The notes under the pieces were generated by a model. It had not been told where the DNA came from, did no database searches, and was given only the letters and a program-made list of their open reading frames with translations. Position numbers and translations under genes: made by a program. From positions 1 through 35,224 of the forward strand of contig JAHAFI010000032.1 in the NCBI GenBank assembly GCA_018374355.1: 35,224 bases of DNA. Direction: 5' to 3'. Origin of the DNA: Clostridiales bacterium. GTDB lineage: Bacteria; Bacillota; Clostridia; Lachnospirales; Lachnospiraceae. Shown piece by piece: positions 6,402 to 14,951 of the stretch; within the stretch, counting starts at the first letter, position 1, and every line of letters starts with the position of its first letter.

Positions 6402-8216
6402 CTAATCCTCATCCAACTTCAACACACTCATAAACGCCTTCTGCGGAATCTCCACATTACCAACCTGTCTCATCCGCTTCTTACCTTCCTTCTGTTTCTC
6501 CAGAAGTTTCTTCTTACGGGAAATATCACCGCCATAACATTTAGCAAGTACGTCCTTGCGCATGGCTCTTACCGTCTCACGGGCAATGATCTTTCCACCC
6601 ACTGCTGCCTGAATGGGAATCTCGAACAACTGTCTCGGAATCTCTTCCTTCAGTTTTTCACACATCTTTCTTCCTCTGTCATAAGCAGAACCTTCAAATA
6701 CAATAAACGAAAGAGCATCCACCTCTTCCTTATTTACCAGAATGTCCAGCTTCACCAGTTCGCTCCGCTCATATCCCAGCATCTCATAGTCAAAGGAAGC
6801 ATATCCTTTTGATCTTGATTTCAGCGCATCAAAGAAATCGTAGATGATCTCGTTCAGCGGCATATGGTACGTCAGCAGAGCTCTGGTGGTTTCCATATAC
6901 TCCATGCCCTGATACTGGCCTCGCCGTTCCTGACAAAGATCCATGATCGGCCCGATAAATTCCGTGGTAACCATGATTTCAGCCTTCACCATAGGCTCTT
7001 CCATGTACTCGATCAGCGTAGGATCCGGCAGATTGGACGGATTAGTCAGGTCAATCACCTCACCATTGGTCTTATGCACCTTATAAATAACACCGGGCGC
7101 CGTAGTTACCAGATCCAGATTATATTCCCTCTCCAGACGCTCCTGAATGATTTCCAGATGAAGAAGTCCCAAAAATCCGCACCTAAATCCAAATCCCAGC
7201 GCAATAGAAGTCTCAGGCTCATAGAACAGAGATGCATCATTTAACTGCAGTTTTTCCAACGCATCCCTCAAATCGCCGTATTTTGCCCCATCTGCCGGAT
7301 ACATACCGCAGTAAACCATGGGATTTACTTTTTTGTATCCCGGCAGCGGTTTGGCACACGGACGTTTCTGGTTTGTCACCGTATCTCCTACCCGGGTATC
7401 CTTTACATTTTTAATACTTGCCGTAAAATAACCTACCATGCCGGCGCTCAGTTCCTCACAGGGAATAAACTGTCCGGCCCCGAAGTATCCCACTTCCACA
7501 ATATCCGCGGTAGCTCCGGTATCCATCATCCGCACCGTATCGCCTTTTCCCATCCGGCCTTCCTTGATCCGGCAGAATACGATAACTCCCTTATAAGAAT
7601 CATAGATGGAGTCGAAAATCAATGCCTGAAGGGGCGCATCCGGGTCACCGTGGGGAGCAGGAACCTTTTCTACGATCTGCTCCAGAACTTCTTCGATATT
7701 CAATCCGATTTTTGCGGAAATCTGAGGCGCATCCTGTGCTTCGATTCCGATTACATCCTCAATCTCATTGATTACCCGTTCCGGGTCTGCACTTGGCAGG
7801 TCAATTTTATTGATTACCGGCATCACATCCAGATCATGATCCAGCGCCAGATATACGTTGGCCAGCGTCTGGGCTTCAATCCCCTGTGCCGCATCCACTA
7901 CCAGTATCGCTCCGTCACAGGCAGCCAGACTTCTGGACACCTCATAGTTAAAATCCACATGTCCGGGAGTATCGATCAGATTGAAAATATACTCCTCTCC
8001 ATCTTTTGCTTTATAGACAATACGCACAGTCTGAGCCTTAATCGTGATTCCACGCTCACGCTCCAGTTCCATGTTATCCAGCACCTGAGACTGCATCTCA
8101 CGCTCGGTCAAAAGTCCGGTCTTCTCGATAATACGGTCAGCCAATGTTGATTTGCCATGATCGATATGTGCGATAATACAGAAATTACGAATCTTACTTT
8201 GATCGACTGCTGTCAC
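6402..8216 (-). CDS. lepA: Elongation factor 4 (LepA)
   Basis: A 604-residue translational GTPase of full family length. It acts on the ribosome during elongation or back-translocation. G motifs are all present: AHIDHGKST (16-24), RERGITIKA, DTPGHVDF (82-89) and NKID (136-139). The EF-G-like domains follow, with the LepA-specific C-terminal region ending near KKKLLEKQKEGKKRMRQVG and the family-typical VEIPQKAFMSVLK. The start is GTG 8216, with AGGAGG 8 bases upstream. It has its own promoter overlapping the end of spoIIP. Its stop codon lies only 20 bases from the right arm of the inverted-repeat element, and hemW, its usual downstream partner, is displaced by 5 kb. Confidence 0.97.
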   Translation of the reverse strand: MTAVDQSKIRNFCIIAHIDHGKSTLADRIIEKTGLLTEREMQSQVLDNMELERERGITIKAQTVRIVYKAKDGEEYIFNLIDTPGHVDFNYEVSRSLAACDGAILVVDAAQGIEAQTLANVYLALDHDLDVMPVINKIDLPSADPERVINEIEDVIGIEAQDAPQISAKIGLNIEEVLEQIVEKVPAPHGDPDAPLQALIFDSIYDSYKGVIVFCRIKEGRMGKGDTVRMMDTGATADIVEVGYFGAGQFIPCEELSAGMVGYFTASIKNVKDTRVGDTVTNQKRPCAKPLPGYKKVNPMVYCGMYPADGAKYGDLRDALEKLQLNDASLFYEPETSIALGFGFRCGFLGLLHLEIIQERLEREYNLDLVTTAPGVIYKVHKTNGEVIDLTNPSNLPDPTLIEYMEEPMVKAEIMVTTEFIGPIMDLCQERRGQYQGMEYMETTRALLTYHMPLNEIIYDFFDALKSRSKGYASFDYEMLGYERSELVKLDILVNKEEVDALSFIVFEGSAYDRGRKMCEKLKEEIPRQLFEIPIQAAVGGKIIARETVRAMRKDVLAKCYGGDISRKKKLLEKQKEGKKRMRQVGNVEIPQKAFMSVLKLDED

Positions 8217-8271
8217 CTTTGTATCCTCCTTTTATGTTTAACGTCAGTATTTCCATTTTGACAATGCACCT

Positions 8272-8301
8272 ATTATAGCACAGGTTCTGTGATTTTGTCA
8301 T
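8272..8301 (-). promoter_or_regulatory. Promoter of lepA
   Basis: On the minus strand ATGACA (8301-8296), an 18-base spacer and a perfect TATAAT (8277-8272). The -35 overlaps the TGA stop codon of spoIIP, so lepA can be expressed independently of the sporulation gene upstream. The spacer contains the small dyad CACAG-AAC-CTGTG. Confidence 0.6.
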
Positions 8302-9794
8302 TCCCCTTTTAACACCTTATTCAGAATAACACTAAAGGGCTCCATAGCATTCATGGCCTCCTCCACCGTATTCGTCTGTGCTCCCACCTCCAGCAGAATG
8401 GATTTCGGCCGAACATGGAGATTATAGCGGTACCCCTTCAGATAAATGCATCTGGTAAACTGGGGATAATACTTCGCCGCCTGATACGAAAGCTGGAAAG
8501 ACAATGCCAGATTATCGGAAATATAAGGATTCGGCAGGGAATCCAGATTTCCGTTATTCACGGTTCTGCTGAGCCCGTTAAAGTACATCACCTGCGCCGT
8601 AGGCTTCCCATTGATTTCCGTCACCAGATGTCTGTTCTCCGGTACACCGTCCCGGTGCAGGTCGATTACCACTTCAATGGACGGGTTTTCCGCCAATACC
8701 TGTTCCACCACCGGAAGGGCATAATTGTACGCTTTACTCCTGTCCAACTGTCCTTCCATCATATCAAACGCATCTTTGATATGGATCACCTGATATCCGA
8801 AAACATCCGTGAGAATTGATTCCAGATAATTTCCCACTCCGATCACACTGGTGTTTTCATCTCCCGGCACCGAATCCACATATCCTTCCTGAGAGTGCGT
8901 ATGATATATGAGAATCTGGGGGCCTGTGTTTTCCCCCTGCAATTTCAAATCATCACTTAACAGCGATGCCGCATCCATCTGGGAACTGTCAATCGTTGTA
9001 TTGGGGTCCACCACAAAAAAATTATTCAGCAGATAATCAAAGTCACTGAGCCGCTCCATGGACAATTCTTTCACCGGCGCTGTCTCCACCGCTGTGGTCC
9101 ATGCGGGAAGCGGCTGGGAAATCTGTCCGGCAGCCTCTGTCCCTGACGCCTGCGCTCCCTCTTCTTCCGGCATCTGGGTTCCCGCCGTCTCCATTTCTCC
9201 GGTTTGTGTTCCTTCTGTCTCTGCTTCTCCTGTCAGGTTCTCTCCCGCCTGTACTTCTCCTGACTGCCCTTCCCCTGTCTCTTTCTCCCCTGCCTGCTCT
9301 CCTCCTGCCTTCTCTCCTCCCGCCTGCTCTTCTCCACTCTCTGTTTTCGCTGTCTGTGCCTCCCCATCCCCCGTCTCTTCCAATGCCGCCTGATTCTCCT
9401 TCTCCACTGCCGACTCCTGATTTTCCGCCAGCAGCCTGTCTGTAATTGTTTTTCCGTTTATCTCAATAATTTCATGGCAGGTACTTTCATCCTCCACTAC
9501 GGTTTCCGCAGGCTCCTGAGCCTGCAAATATGTAACCAGAGGAATCCCTCCCCGGATTTTTTCCCACACCCCTTCAAAAAGGATCTCCGTTTCCCCCTCT
9601 TCATAAAATATTCCCGGTAAAAAACAAAAAAGCGCTTCCTCACCCACTTTTCCATAAGCCGTTTCCAGTACCTCCCTGCATCCTTTTGAGGGGCTTTCCC
9701 TGACCCATAAAAACAAGCGTCCGGCTAAATATCCTCCCAGACAGACCACCGCACACCATAATCCTATCCGTACAATTTTTTCTGTTTTTGTCAC
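8298..9794 (-). CDS. spoIIP: Stage II sporulation protein P (SpoIIP)
   Basis: A 498-residue cell-wall hydrolase. In Bacillus, SpoIIP cleaves peptidoglycan (amidase and endopeptidase) with SpoIID and SpoIIM to drive engulfment of the forespore. One N-terminal membrane anchor is visible (about 8-28). The catalytic domain occupies about 250-495, with ILIYHTHSQEGY (His298, His300, Glu303), VVIDLHRDG (His380) and LLEVGAQTNT (Glu469). Between them, about residues 125-225 form an acidic low-complexity linker rich in Gly-Glu, Ala-Gly-Glu and Thr. The start is GTG 9794, with GGAGG 9 bases upstream. It lies downstream of gpr, as in other spore formers. Confidence 0.93.
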   Translation of the reverse strand: MTKTEKIVRIGLWCAVVCLGGYLAGRLFLWVRESPSKGCREVLETAYGKVGEEALFCFLPGIFYEEGETEILFEGVWEKIRGGIPLVTYLQAQEPAETVVEDESTCHEIIEINGKTITDRLLAENQESAVEKENQAALEETGDGEAQTAKTESGEEQAGGEKAGGEQAGEKETGEGQSGEVQAGENLTGEAETEGTQTGEMETAGTQMPEEEGAQASGTEAAGQISQPLPAWTTAVETAPVKELSMERLSDFDYLLNNFFVVDPNTTIDSSQMDAASLLSDDLKLQGENTGPQILIYHTHSQEGYVDSVPGDENTSVIGVGNYLESILTDVFGYQVIHIKDAFDMMEGQLDRSKAYNYALPVVEQVLAENPSIEVVIDLHRDGVPENRHLVTEINGKPTAQVMYFNGLSRTVNNGNLDSLPNPYISDNLALSFQLSYQAAKYYPQFTRCIYLKGYRYNLHVRPKSILLEVGAQTNTVEEAMNAMEPFSVILNKVLKGE

Positions 9795-9970
9795 ACCTTC
9801 ACTCCTCCACAGGCTGTCCCGTTATGAATCCTCACTTCTGCCTCATTACTTCCCTTAATCCCTACCCTCAATATATGAATTTTCCCCTTCCATTATTCCC
9901 CTGCCCCTTTCCCCCTCCCGGTCATCCCGAAAAAGAGAATCCGCATCTGCAAAATTCACCGTCTTCAACA

Positions 9971-10007
9971 CAAAAGCCGGAAACAGCATTTTCCCTGTCT
10001 CCGGCTT
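9971..10007 (-). terminator. Terminator downstream of gpr
   Basis: On the minus strand AAGCCGGAGACAG and CTGTTTCCGGCTT form a 13-bp stem with one internal mismatch, followed by TTTTG. It begins 11 bases after the gpr stop. It therefore separates gpr from spoIIP transcription, at least partly. Confidence 0.75.
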
Positions 10008-10018
10008 CTTTTTCATCT

Positions 10019-10927
10019 CTACACAATCTGAAAAGCTATATTCATGCCCTCTGAAATCGTAAAACTGAGCATTTTCACCGTCTCATCCACATCCTTTGGA
10101 GTTACAAACATGCTGTGGAGCTTCGGAGTGATCAGTTCACCTAAGAATTCTTCCATCTCCGCCTCCTCCAGACTCTCCAGCAAGTGAGCAATGGCATCAT
10201 GGACGATTGTCGCCGCATCTACCACTGTGGGAACGCCGATTCCGATCACCGGAACACCCAGAGACTCTTCGTTCAACCCGTTTCTGAAATTCAGTACCCC
10301 TGATCCGGGATTGATCCCCGTATCCGTAATCTGGATCGTACAATTCAGACGCTTCATACTTCTGGCTGCCAGAGCATCGATGGCGATTACTACGTCCGGC
10401 CGGATTTCCTCCACAACTCCCCGGATGATCTCCATCGTCTCCATTCCGGTCTGGGCCATCACACCGGGAACCAGACTGCTCACCATATGCACTTTTTCCT
10501 CACCCATTCCCGCTTTTCCGTATTCCTTTACAATATGGCGGGTAATCCTGAGATTCTGGACTACTCTGGGCCCCAGCGCATCCGGCGTGATTTCCCGGTT
10601 TCCCAGTCCTACCACCAGAACGGATTTTTCCTCCTCCAAATGAAGAAGCTCCCGCAGATGATGGGCAAGGGCCTGAGAAATTTCCCGGTGATAGTCTTCA
10701 TCCGGAACCACCAGATTGGGAGCTTCCATGGTAATATACGTTCCCTTTGGTTTTTCCATTACTTTCGCTCCGTGATCGGTCTTAATTCTCACCACGGTAG
10801 TACGAAGGTCAAGGTCCTCTTCATACTTCTCATGAATCGCAACCCCCTTAATCTCCACATTGTCCTTCTCAAATTTCTCCTTGCTCTCCACCGCAAGATC
10901 TGTCCGTACCCGATATGATCCAAGCAT
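10019..10927 (-). CDS. gpr: Spore germination protease GPR
   Basis: A 302-residue protease of peptidase family A25, which degrades small acid-soluble spore proteins at germination. Recognisable features are the N-terminal YRVRTDLAVES (resembling the GPR and SASP cleavage site), VLVVGLGNREITPDALGPRV, SLVPGVMAQTGMET, VIAIDALAARS and the Gly/Asn-rich INPGSGVLNFRNGLN. I choose ATG 10927: AAAGGAGA lies upstream and the protein then begins MLGSYRVRTDL; the in-frame ATG at 10963 lacks a site. The family is made as a zymogen and self-processed near the N-terminus. It is divergent from rpsT and upstream of spoIIP. Forespore-specific expression is expected from the family, but I could not find a convincing sigma-G promoter. 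Confidence 0.95.
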   Translation of the reverse strand: MLGSYRVRTDLAVESKEKFEKDNVEIKGVAIHEKYEEDLDLRTTVVRIKTDHGAKVMEKPKGTYITMEAPNLVVPDEDYHREISQALAHHLRELLHLEEEKSVLVVGLGNREITPDALGPRVVQNLRITRHIVKEYGKAGMGEEKVHMVSSLVPGVMAQTGMETMEIIRGVVEEIRPDVVIAIDALAARSMKRLNCTIQITDTGINPGSGVLNFRNGLNEESLGVPVIGIGVPTVVDAATIVHDAIAHLLESLEEAEMEEFLGELITPKLHSMFVTPKDVDETVKMLSFTISEGMNIAFQIV

Positions 10928-11059
10928 CGCAAATCTCCTTTCCCGTTGTTCATCCTTCTGCACCTTTCCGGTTTGTCCTTTGTCTATAGGATTTCCCGCT
11001 GCCGCTTAGGATATTCCTGATTTTCTTTAAAATAAGCGGAAAATAAGCGAAAAAACCTG

Positions 11060-11088
11060 TTGACAAAACCTTGTGGATAGCCTACACT
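11060..11088 (+). promoter_or_regulatory. Promoter of rpsT
   Basis: TTGACA (11060-11065), a 17-base spacer and TACACT (11083-11088). The -35 is perfect and the -10 matches at four of six positions. It gives a leader of roughly 75 bases before rpsT. Confidence 0.65.
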
Positions 11089-11103
11089 ATATAAGTGTGT
11101 TTA

Positions 11104-11131
11104 GGTTAGTCTGTCCGTGTCTGGACTAGCC
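11104..11131 (+). promoter_or_regulatory. Hairpin in the rpsT leader
   Basis: GGTTAGTC (11104-11111) pairs with GACTAGCC (11124-11131), with one U-G pair in RNA. It lies in the rpsT 5' leader, about 40 bases before the start. Ribosomal protein leaders often carry autoregulatory structures, but no known S20 motif is claimed here. Confidence 0.35.
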
Positions 11132-11172
11132 ATTCTGAAAATTATGTATGAAAATTATTGGAGGACAATAAA

Positions 11173-11436
11173 ATGGCAAATATTAAATCCGCAAAAAAGA
11201 GAATTCTGGTAAACAGAACAAAAGCTGAAAGAAATAAATCCATCCGCTCTGCAGTTAAAACTGCTATGAAAAAAGTGGATGCAGCAGTTGCTAACAAAGA
11301 TTTAGCAGCAGCTCAGGCAGCTCTGCCGGCAGCAGTAAAAGCTATCGAAGCAGCAGCTTCCAAAGGTGTATACCACAAAAACAATGCGGCTAGAAAAGTT
11401 TCCCGCATCACAAAAGCTGTTAACACAATTGCTTAA
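11173..11436 (+). CDS. rpsT: 30S ribosomal protein S20
   Basis: An 87-residue basic protein that binds 16S rRNA in the small ribosomal subunit. It begins MANIKSAKKRILVNRTKAER, the classic S20 N-terminus, and continues with Ala/Lys-rich helices to NAARKVSRITKAVNTIA. ATG 11173 is preceded by TTGGAGG at 8 bases; the in-frame ATG at 11158 is rejected because it lies before the ribosome binding site. It is the only plus-strand gene in the holA-gpr neighbourhood, as in Bacillus. It has its own promoter and two tandem terminators. Confidence 0.97.
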   Translation: MANIKSAKKRILVNRTKAERNKSIRSAVKTAMKKVDAAVANKDLAAAQAALPAAVKAIEAAASKGVYHKNNAARKVSRITKAVNTIA

Positions 11437-11463
11437 TTTCGGCTGGTTAAACAATTGAATTTT

Positions 11464-11501
11464 AAAAGGACAATCATTCCGTCGTTGATTGTCCTTTTTT
11501 T
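11464..11501 (+). terminator. First terminator after rpsT
   Basis: AAAAGGACAATCA (11464-11476) pairs perfectly with TGATTGTCCTTTT (11486-11498), with a T-run to 11501. It is a strong intrinsic terminator 28 bases after the rpsT stop. Confidence 0.9.
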
Positions 11502-11503
11502 GT

Positions 11504-11538
11504 GCAGCAGTCCTTGAAATCCGGGACTGCTGCTTTTT
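11504..11538. terminator. Second terminator between rpsT and holA
   Basis: GCAGCAGTCC (11504-11513) pairs perfectly with GGACTGCTGC (11524-11533), followed by TTTTT on the plus strand. It abuts the holA stop codon (11539-11537). Together with the preceding hairpin it separates the convergent rpsT and holA transcripts. Confidence 0.8.
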
Positions 11539-12520
11539 ACTGCTTTCTTGCATATTTTACGATCAGAAGTTCCACACTCATCACATCATCCAGCCGTCCG
11601 GTTTTCACATCCTCTTCTGCCTGAGCAAAATCCTCCACGGCCTGACGAAGCTGTTCCACCGAATACCTCCCGGTACATCCCGTATAATTCTTTACCACGA
11701 AGCTTTGAAGTCCTGTCTTTGCGGCAATCTCCCTGCCCCCATATCCAAGCTGCTGCAGCTCTTTCACCTGAAGGAGGAGGTTAAACTGCCGAGCCAGAAG
11801 AAACAGGATCCGCATAGGAGGCTCCTTCAGCGCCAGAAGATCGTAGTAAAGCTCCAGCGCCTTCTTCTGATTCTGATCTGCCACCGCCTGCACCATGGCA
11901 AAAATCCGGTTGGTCACCCGGTTGGTGCACACATCCTCAATATCCTTCGCCGTGATCACATCTCTTCCCATGGTGTAACACAGCAGTTTTTCCAGCTCTC
12001 CCTCTATATTACTCATATCCGTCCCCGTCTTTGACAGGAACAGTTCCATATCCCTCTGAGTAATCTGCCGTCCTTCCCGCTTCATGATTCCCAGTACCCA
12101 GCGCATCAGTGTACGCTCGTCCTGAACGGAAAATTCCACCACACGCCCGATCTGTTTGACCGTTTTGAACATCTTGCTGCGCTTGTCCATCTCCTCCTCC
12201 ACAAACAAAAGGTAGAGATACTCTGGAAGCGCTCCCAGATATTCTGCCAGCTCCGGACACTGGCTCTTGAAAAATCCTGAATTTTCCAGAACAATAATTC
12301 TTCTCTCCGCAAAAAACGGTATGGTCTCCCCCAGAGAAATCACTTCCTTCACATCGATTCCCTTGCCCTCAAACCGGGCCATATTCATCGTATCCCCGTC
12401 CGGATTCCATGCCTGCAGCAATTTATCCCTATACTGTTTTTTCAGATATCCCTCTTCCCCGTAGAAAAGATATACCTGCTTAAAATCCTGATTTTTGATA
12501 TCTTCCAGAATGCTCTTCAT
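11537..12520 (-). CDS. holA: DNA polymerase III subunit delta
   Basis: A 327-residue clamp-loader subunit that opens the beta sliding clamp at replication forks. It shows the delta-type N-terminus QVYLFYGEEGYLKKQYRDKL, an AAA+-like domain without a Walker A motif, the middle segment TGTDMSNIEGELEKLLCY and the C-terminal helical region LLARQFNLLLQVKEL. Length matches the family. AGGAG lies upstream of ATG 12520. Position between comEC and rpsT is the same as Bacillus yqeN. The 163 bp between comEC and this gene contain no other gene. Confidence 0.93.
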   Translation of the reverse strand: MKSILEDIKNQDFKQVYLFYGEEGYLKKQYRDKLLQAWNPDGDTMNMARFEGKGIDVKEVISLGETIPFFAERRIIVLENSGFFKSQCPELAEYLGALPEYLYLLFVEEEMDKRSKMFKTVKQIGRVVEFSVQDERTLMRWVLGIMKREGRQITQRDMELFLSKTGTDMSNIEGELEKLLCYTMGRDVITAKDIEDVCTNRVTNRIFAMVQAVADQNQKKALELYYDLLALKEPPMRILFLLARQFNLLLQVKELQQLGYGGREIAAKTGLQSFVVKNYTGCTGRYSVEQLRQAVEDFAQAEEDVKTGRLDDVMSVELLIVKYARKQ

Positions 12521-12683
12521 GTTCGCTCCTGCCTGTCTCTGTGATTGGTCCCAATCGGTACCTGTTCATAACTGCCAAATAACTGCAGCCATTTACTTAC
12601 TCACCAGTATACCGTTCCGCCCCCGATTGGGCAAGGGAATTTTTTCTGTGACCTTTGCTCAACAAACACCTCACAGAATATTG

Positions 12684-14951
12684 TCAGTGAACAGTCCCCC
12701 GCACCTTCCATCGCCCTCCTTTCTCTTCTGCGATAACCGCCCCCTGCCGGTCGGTACGGAAAATCCTGCTTCCGGCCTGTATCAGCCGTTTTAAAGCCTC
12801 CTCTCCCGGATGACCATACCGATTATTTTCCCCGCAGGAAATCACCGAAATTTCCGGTCGTGCCCTCTTTAGAAAATTTTCCGAAGAAGAGCCGTTGGAG
12901 CCGTGATGCCCCACCTTTAAAAGATCGCAATCTCCTGTCTCTTCCAGTAATTTTTCCTCCTCTTCCACCGGAAGATCCCCGGTAAATAATCCCTTCATTC
13001 CTCCCAGCTCCATCATAAAAACCAGCGATCCTTCATTTGGCTTTTTGGAAAAATCACTGCCGTCCGGGTGGAGGATATGCAGATTTATCTCTCCGACCTG
13101 AACCTGATCCCCCGCCTTCAGTGTTCTGCATTTCGTACCGGAGGCCCGGGCTGTCTCCGCTAAATGCTTCCCTTCCTCCGTGAACCTCATCCATTCCGGC
13201 ATAAACAGATTCTCCACCGAAAGCCACCCCTTTTTCGCCTCCTCCAAAACCTCCTGCACTCCATTCGTATGATCCTGATCCGTATGGGTGAGAAAGACGG
13301 CTGATAATCTGGCAATTCCCTGATGCTTCAAATAGGGCAGAATCACATACGTACCTGCTTTCGTCTGGCTGCTGCTTCCTCCATCAATCAAAACAGCCGC
13401 CCGTTCTGCCTGCACTACGATTCCGTCTCCCTGTCCTACATCCAGAAACCCAATCTGTTTTCCGTTTTTCCATGGTTCTGCAAGAATTGTCAGCAAAATC
13501 ACTGCCGTCCCTCCCAAAATACCAGCGGCCGGAAATCGCCAACATTTTCCTTCCTTTCCCCGACCTGCTGCATTTTTCTTTTCATCCTTTCTCTTTTTCC
13601 ACATCCCCCAGACCACCGCCATAGTTCCGTAATACAGAAAAACAGCTCCCAGCGACGGCTTACCCGGTGTCCATACCCCAAAGGGCAGTTGTTCCGCAGC
13701 CGCTCCCATCCCTTCATACAAATGAAGAATTCCATAAGCCGGAATTCCCGCAACGCTTCCCAAACGGATATCCACAGTTCCCAACACCAGCGCAAAAACC
13801 CCGGAGCCCAACACCAGCGGCATCAAAGGAATCACCAAAAGATTACATAAAATTCCCACAAAGGATACCTGATAAAAGGAAAGCAGCACCACCGGAAGGG
13901 TGAAAAACCACAGAAGCGTTCCCGAAGCAAGATTCCTCCCCAAACTCCTGCCGAATCTTCTGATTTTCCCTTCTTCTTTTCCCTCCGTTTTTTTCAGCAC
14001 CTTTTGACTAAATCCAATCCCCATAACAGCCAGAAAGGATAACTGAAACCCGCAGTTTCCCATCAGATCCGGATTATCCAAAAGCAGCAGAATTCCTGCT
14101 GCCGCCAGAGCAGACAGCATATCATAGGCCCTGCCCAGAACCTTTGCTCCCATCATAATCCCAAACATCACAAGAGCCCGAAAGGCTGTGGTGGGATTTC
14201 CGATCAGCATCCCATAGCCTGTCAGCAGACCGAACGCCAAACCTGCGGACACCCCCACAGGCATTCCCAGACGTTTCAGAAAATTCCAGACAGCCATTCC
14301 CAGAAGGCTGATATGCAGACCGGATATGGCAATGGTATGGCTGATTCCCGCAGCCTGATAAAATCCCTTTATTTCACTTTCAAGCCCGCCCTTTTCCCCC
14401 AGCAGCATGGCCTCCATAATTCCTGCTTCTCTGGGCGGAAATATTTTTTCCAGTATTTCCACGCAGCTTTCCCTCATCCGGGCAAAAAATACAATCAAAA
14501 TTTCCGAACTGTTTCCCACCTCTTCCACTCGGGCTTTTTCCAGATAAAAATCAATTTTTCCCGAATGTTCATACTCTCTTTTATTAAATTCTCCCGGATT
14601 TTTCGGCATTTGGGGCAGTGTCAGCGTTCCGTTAAGCCCCAGCGCCTGCCCCATCATGGAAGGCATTTCTTTTTCTATAATACATTTTAAATTTCGTATG
14701 GGATATTTTTCAGAATCCAGCAAAAGGCTGGCATGTTTCAGATACAGATATGTATAAGTTTGATTTGTAAATTTCTTTTCTTCCTGCCGGTAGACCGTTC
14801 CCCGGGCATATGCAGAGCACGTTTTTTCCGCCGCTTCCTCTAAGAAGCTGCCTTGCGGAGATCTCCAAATCCATGAAATCCCCACAAGACGCGCCAGCAA
14901 AATCCCGGCTGCAAGGAGTACCGCCATCAGACACAACGGCCGTTTTCTCAT
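12684..14951 (-). CDS. comEC: ComEC/Rec2 DNA-uptake channel protein
   Basis: A 755-residue membrane protein. In competent bacteria ComEC forms the channel that carries single-stranded DNA across the cytoplasmic membrane. An N-terminal DUF4131-like region precedes a multi-helix Competence domain containing GFYQAAGISHTIAISGLHIS, a family signature. The C-terminal third is a metallo-beta-lactamase-like domain with FLDVGQGDGIVVQ, AVLIDGG and FLTHTDQDHTNG. The start ATG overlaps the GerMN lipoprotein stop by 4 bases (ATGA), so it is translationally coupled to it. Many Lachnospiraceae carry comEC without proven natural competence. Confidence 0.93.
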   Translation of the reverse strand: MRKRPLCLMAVLLAAGILLARLVGISWIWRSPQGSFLEEAAEKTCSAYARGTVYRQEEKKFTNQTYTYLYLKHASLLLDSEKYPIRNLKCIIEKEMPSMMGQALGLNGTLTLPQMPKNPGEFNKREYEHSGKIDFYLEKARVEEVGNSSEILIVFFARMRESCVEILEKIFPPREAGIMEAMLLGEKGGLESEIKGFYQAAGISHTIAISGLHISLLGMAVWNFLKRLGMPVGVSAGLAFGLLTGYGMLIGNPTTAFRALVMFGIMMGAKVLGRAYDMLSALAAAGILLLLDNPDLMGNCGFQLSFLAVMGIGFSQKVLKKTEGKEEGKIRRFGRSLGRNLASGTLLWFFTLPVVLLSFYQVSFVGILCNLLVIPLMPLVLGSGVFALVLGTVDIRLGSVAGIPAYGILHLYEGMGAAAEQLPFGVWTPGKPSLGAVFLYYGTMAVVWGMWKKRKDEKKNAAGRGKEGKCWRFPAAGILGGTAVILLTILAEPWKNGKQIGFLDVGQGDGIVVQAERAAVLIDGGSSSQTKAGTYVILPYLKHQGIARLSAVFLTHTDQDHTNGVQEVLEEAKKGWLSVENLFMPEWMRFTEEGKHLAETARASGTKCRTLKAGDQVQVGEINLHILHPDGSDFSKKPNEGSLVFMMELGGMKGLFTGDLPVEEEEKLLEETGDCDLLKVGHHGSNGSSSENFLKRARPEISVISCGENNRYGHPGEEALKRLIQAGSRIFRTDRQGAVIAEEKGGRWKVRGTVH

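Noticed and set aside
6309..8150. Long plus-strand frames opposite lepA
   Set aside because: They mirror a well-conserved minus-strand gene, lack start signals and match no protein pattern.
9058..9445. Pro/Ser-rich plus-strand frames opposite spoIIP
   Set aside because: They are the complement of the Gly-Glu-rich linker of SpoIIP and have no ribosome binding site.
10928..11059. Sigma-G promoter for gpr (GAATA near 11010 with CTATAGA downstream)
   Set aside because: The spacing is about 22 bases instead of the 17-18 expected, so I do not call it.
12521..12683. A small gene or RNA between holA and comEC
   Set aside because: No start with a ribosome binding site and no strong hairpin; only a minor GATTGG/CCAATC dyad is visible.
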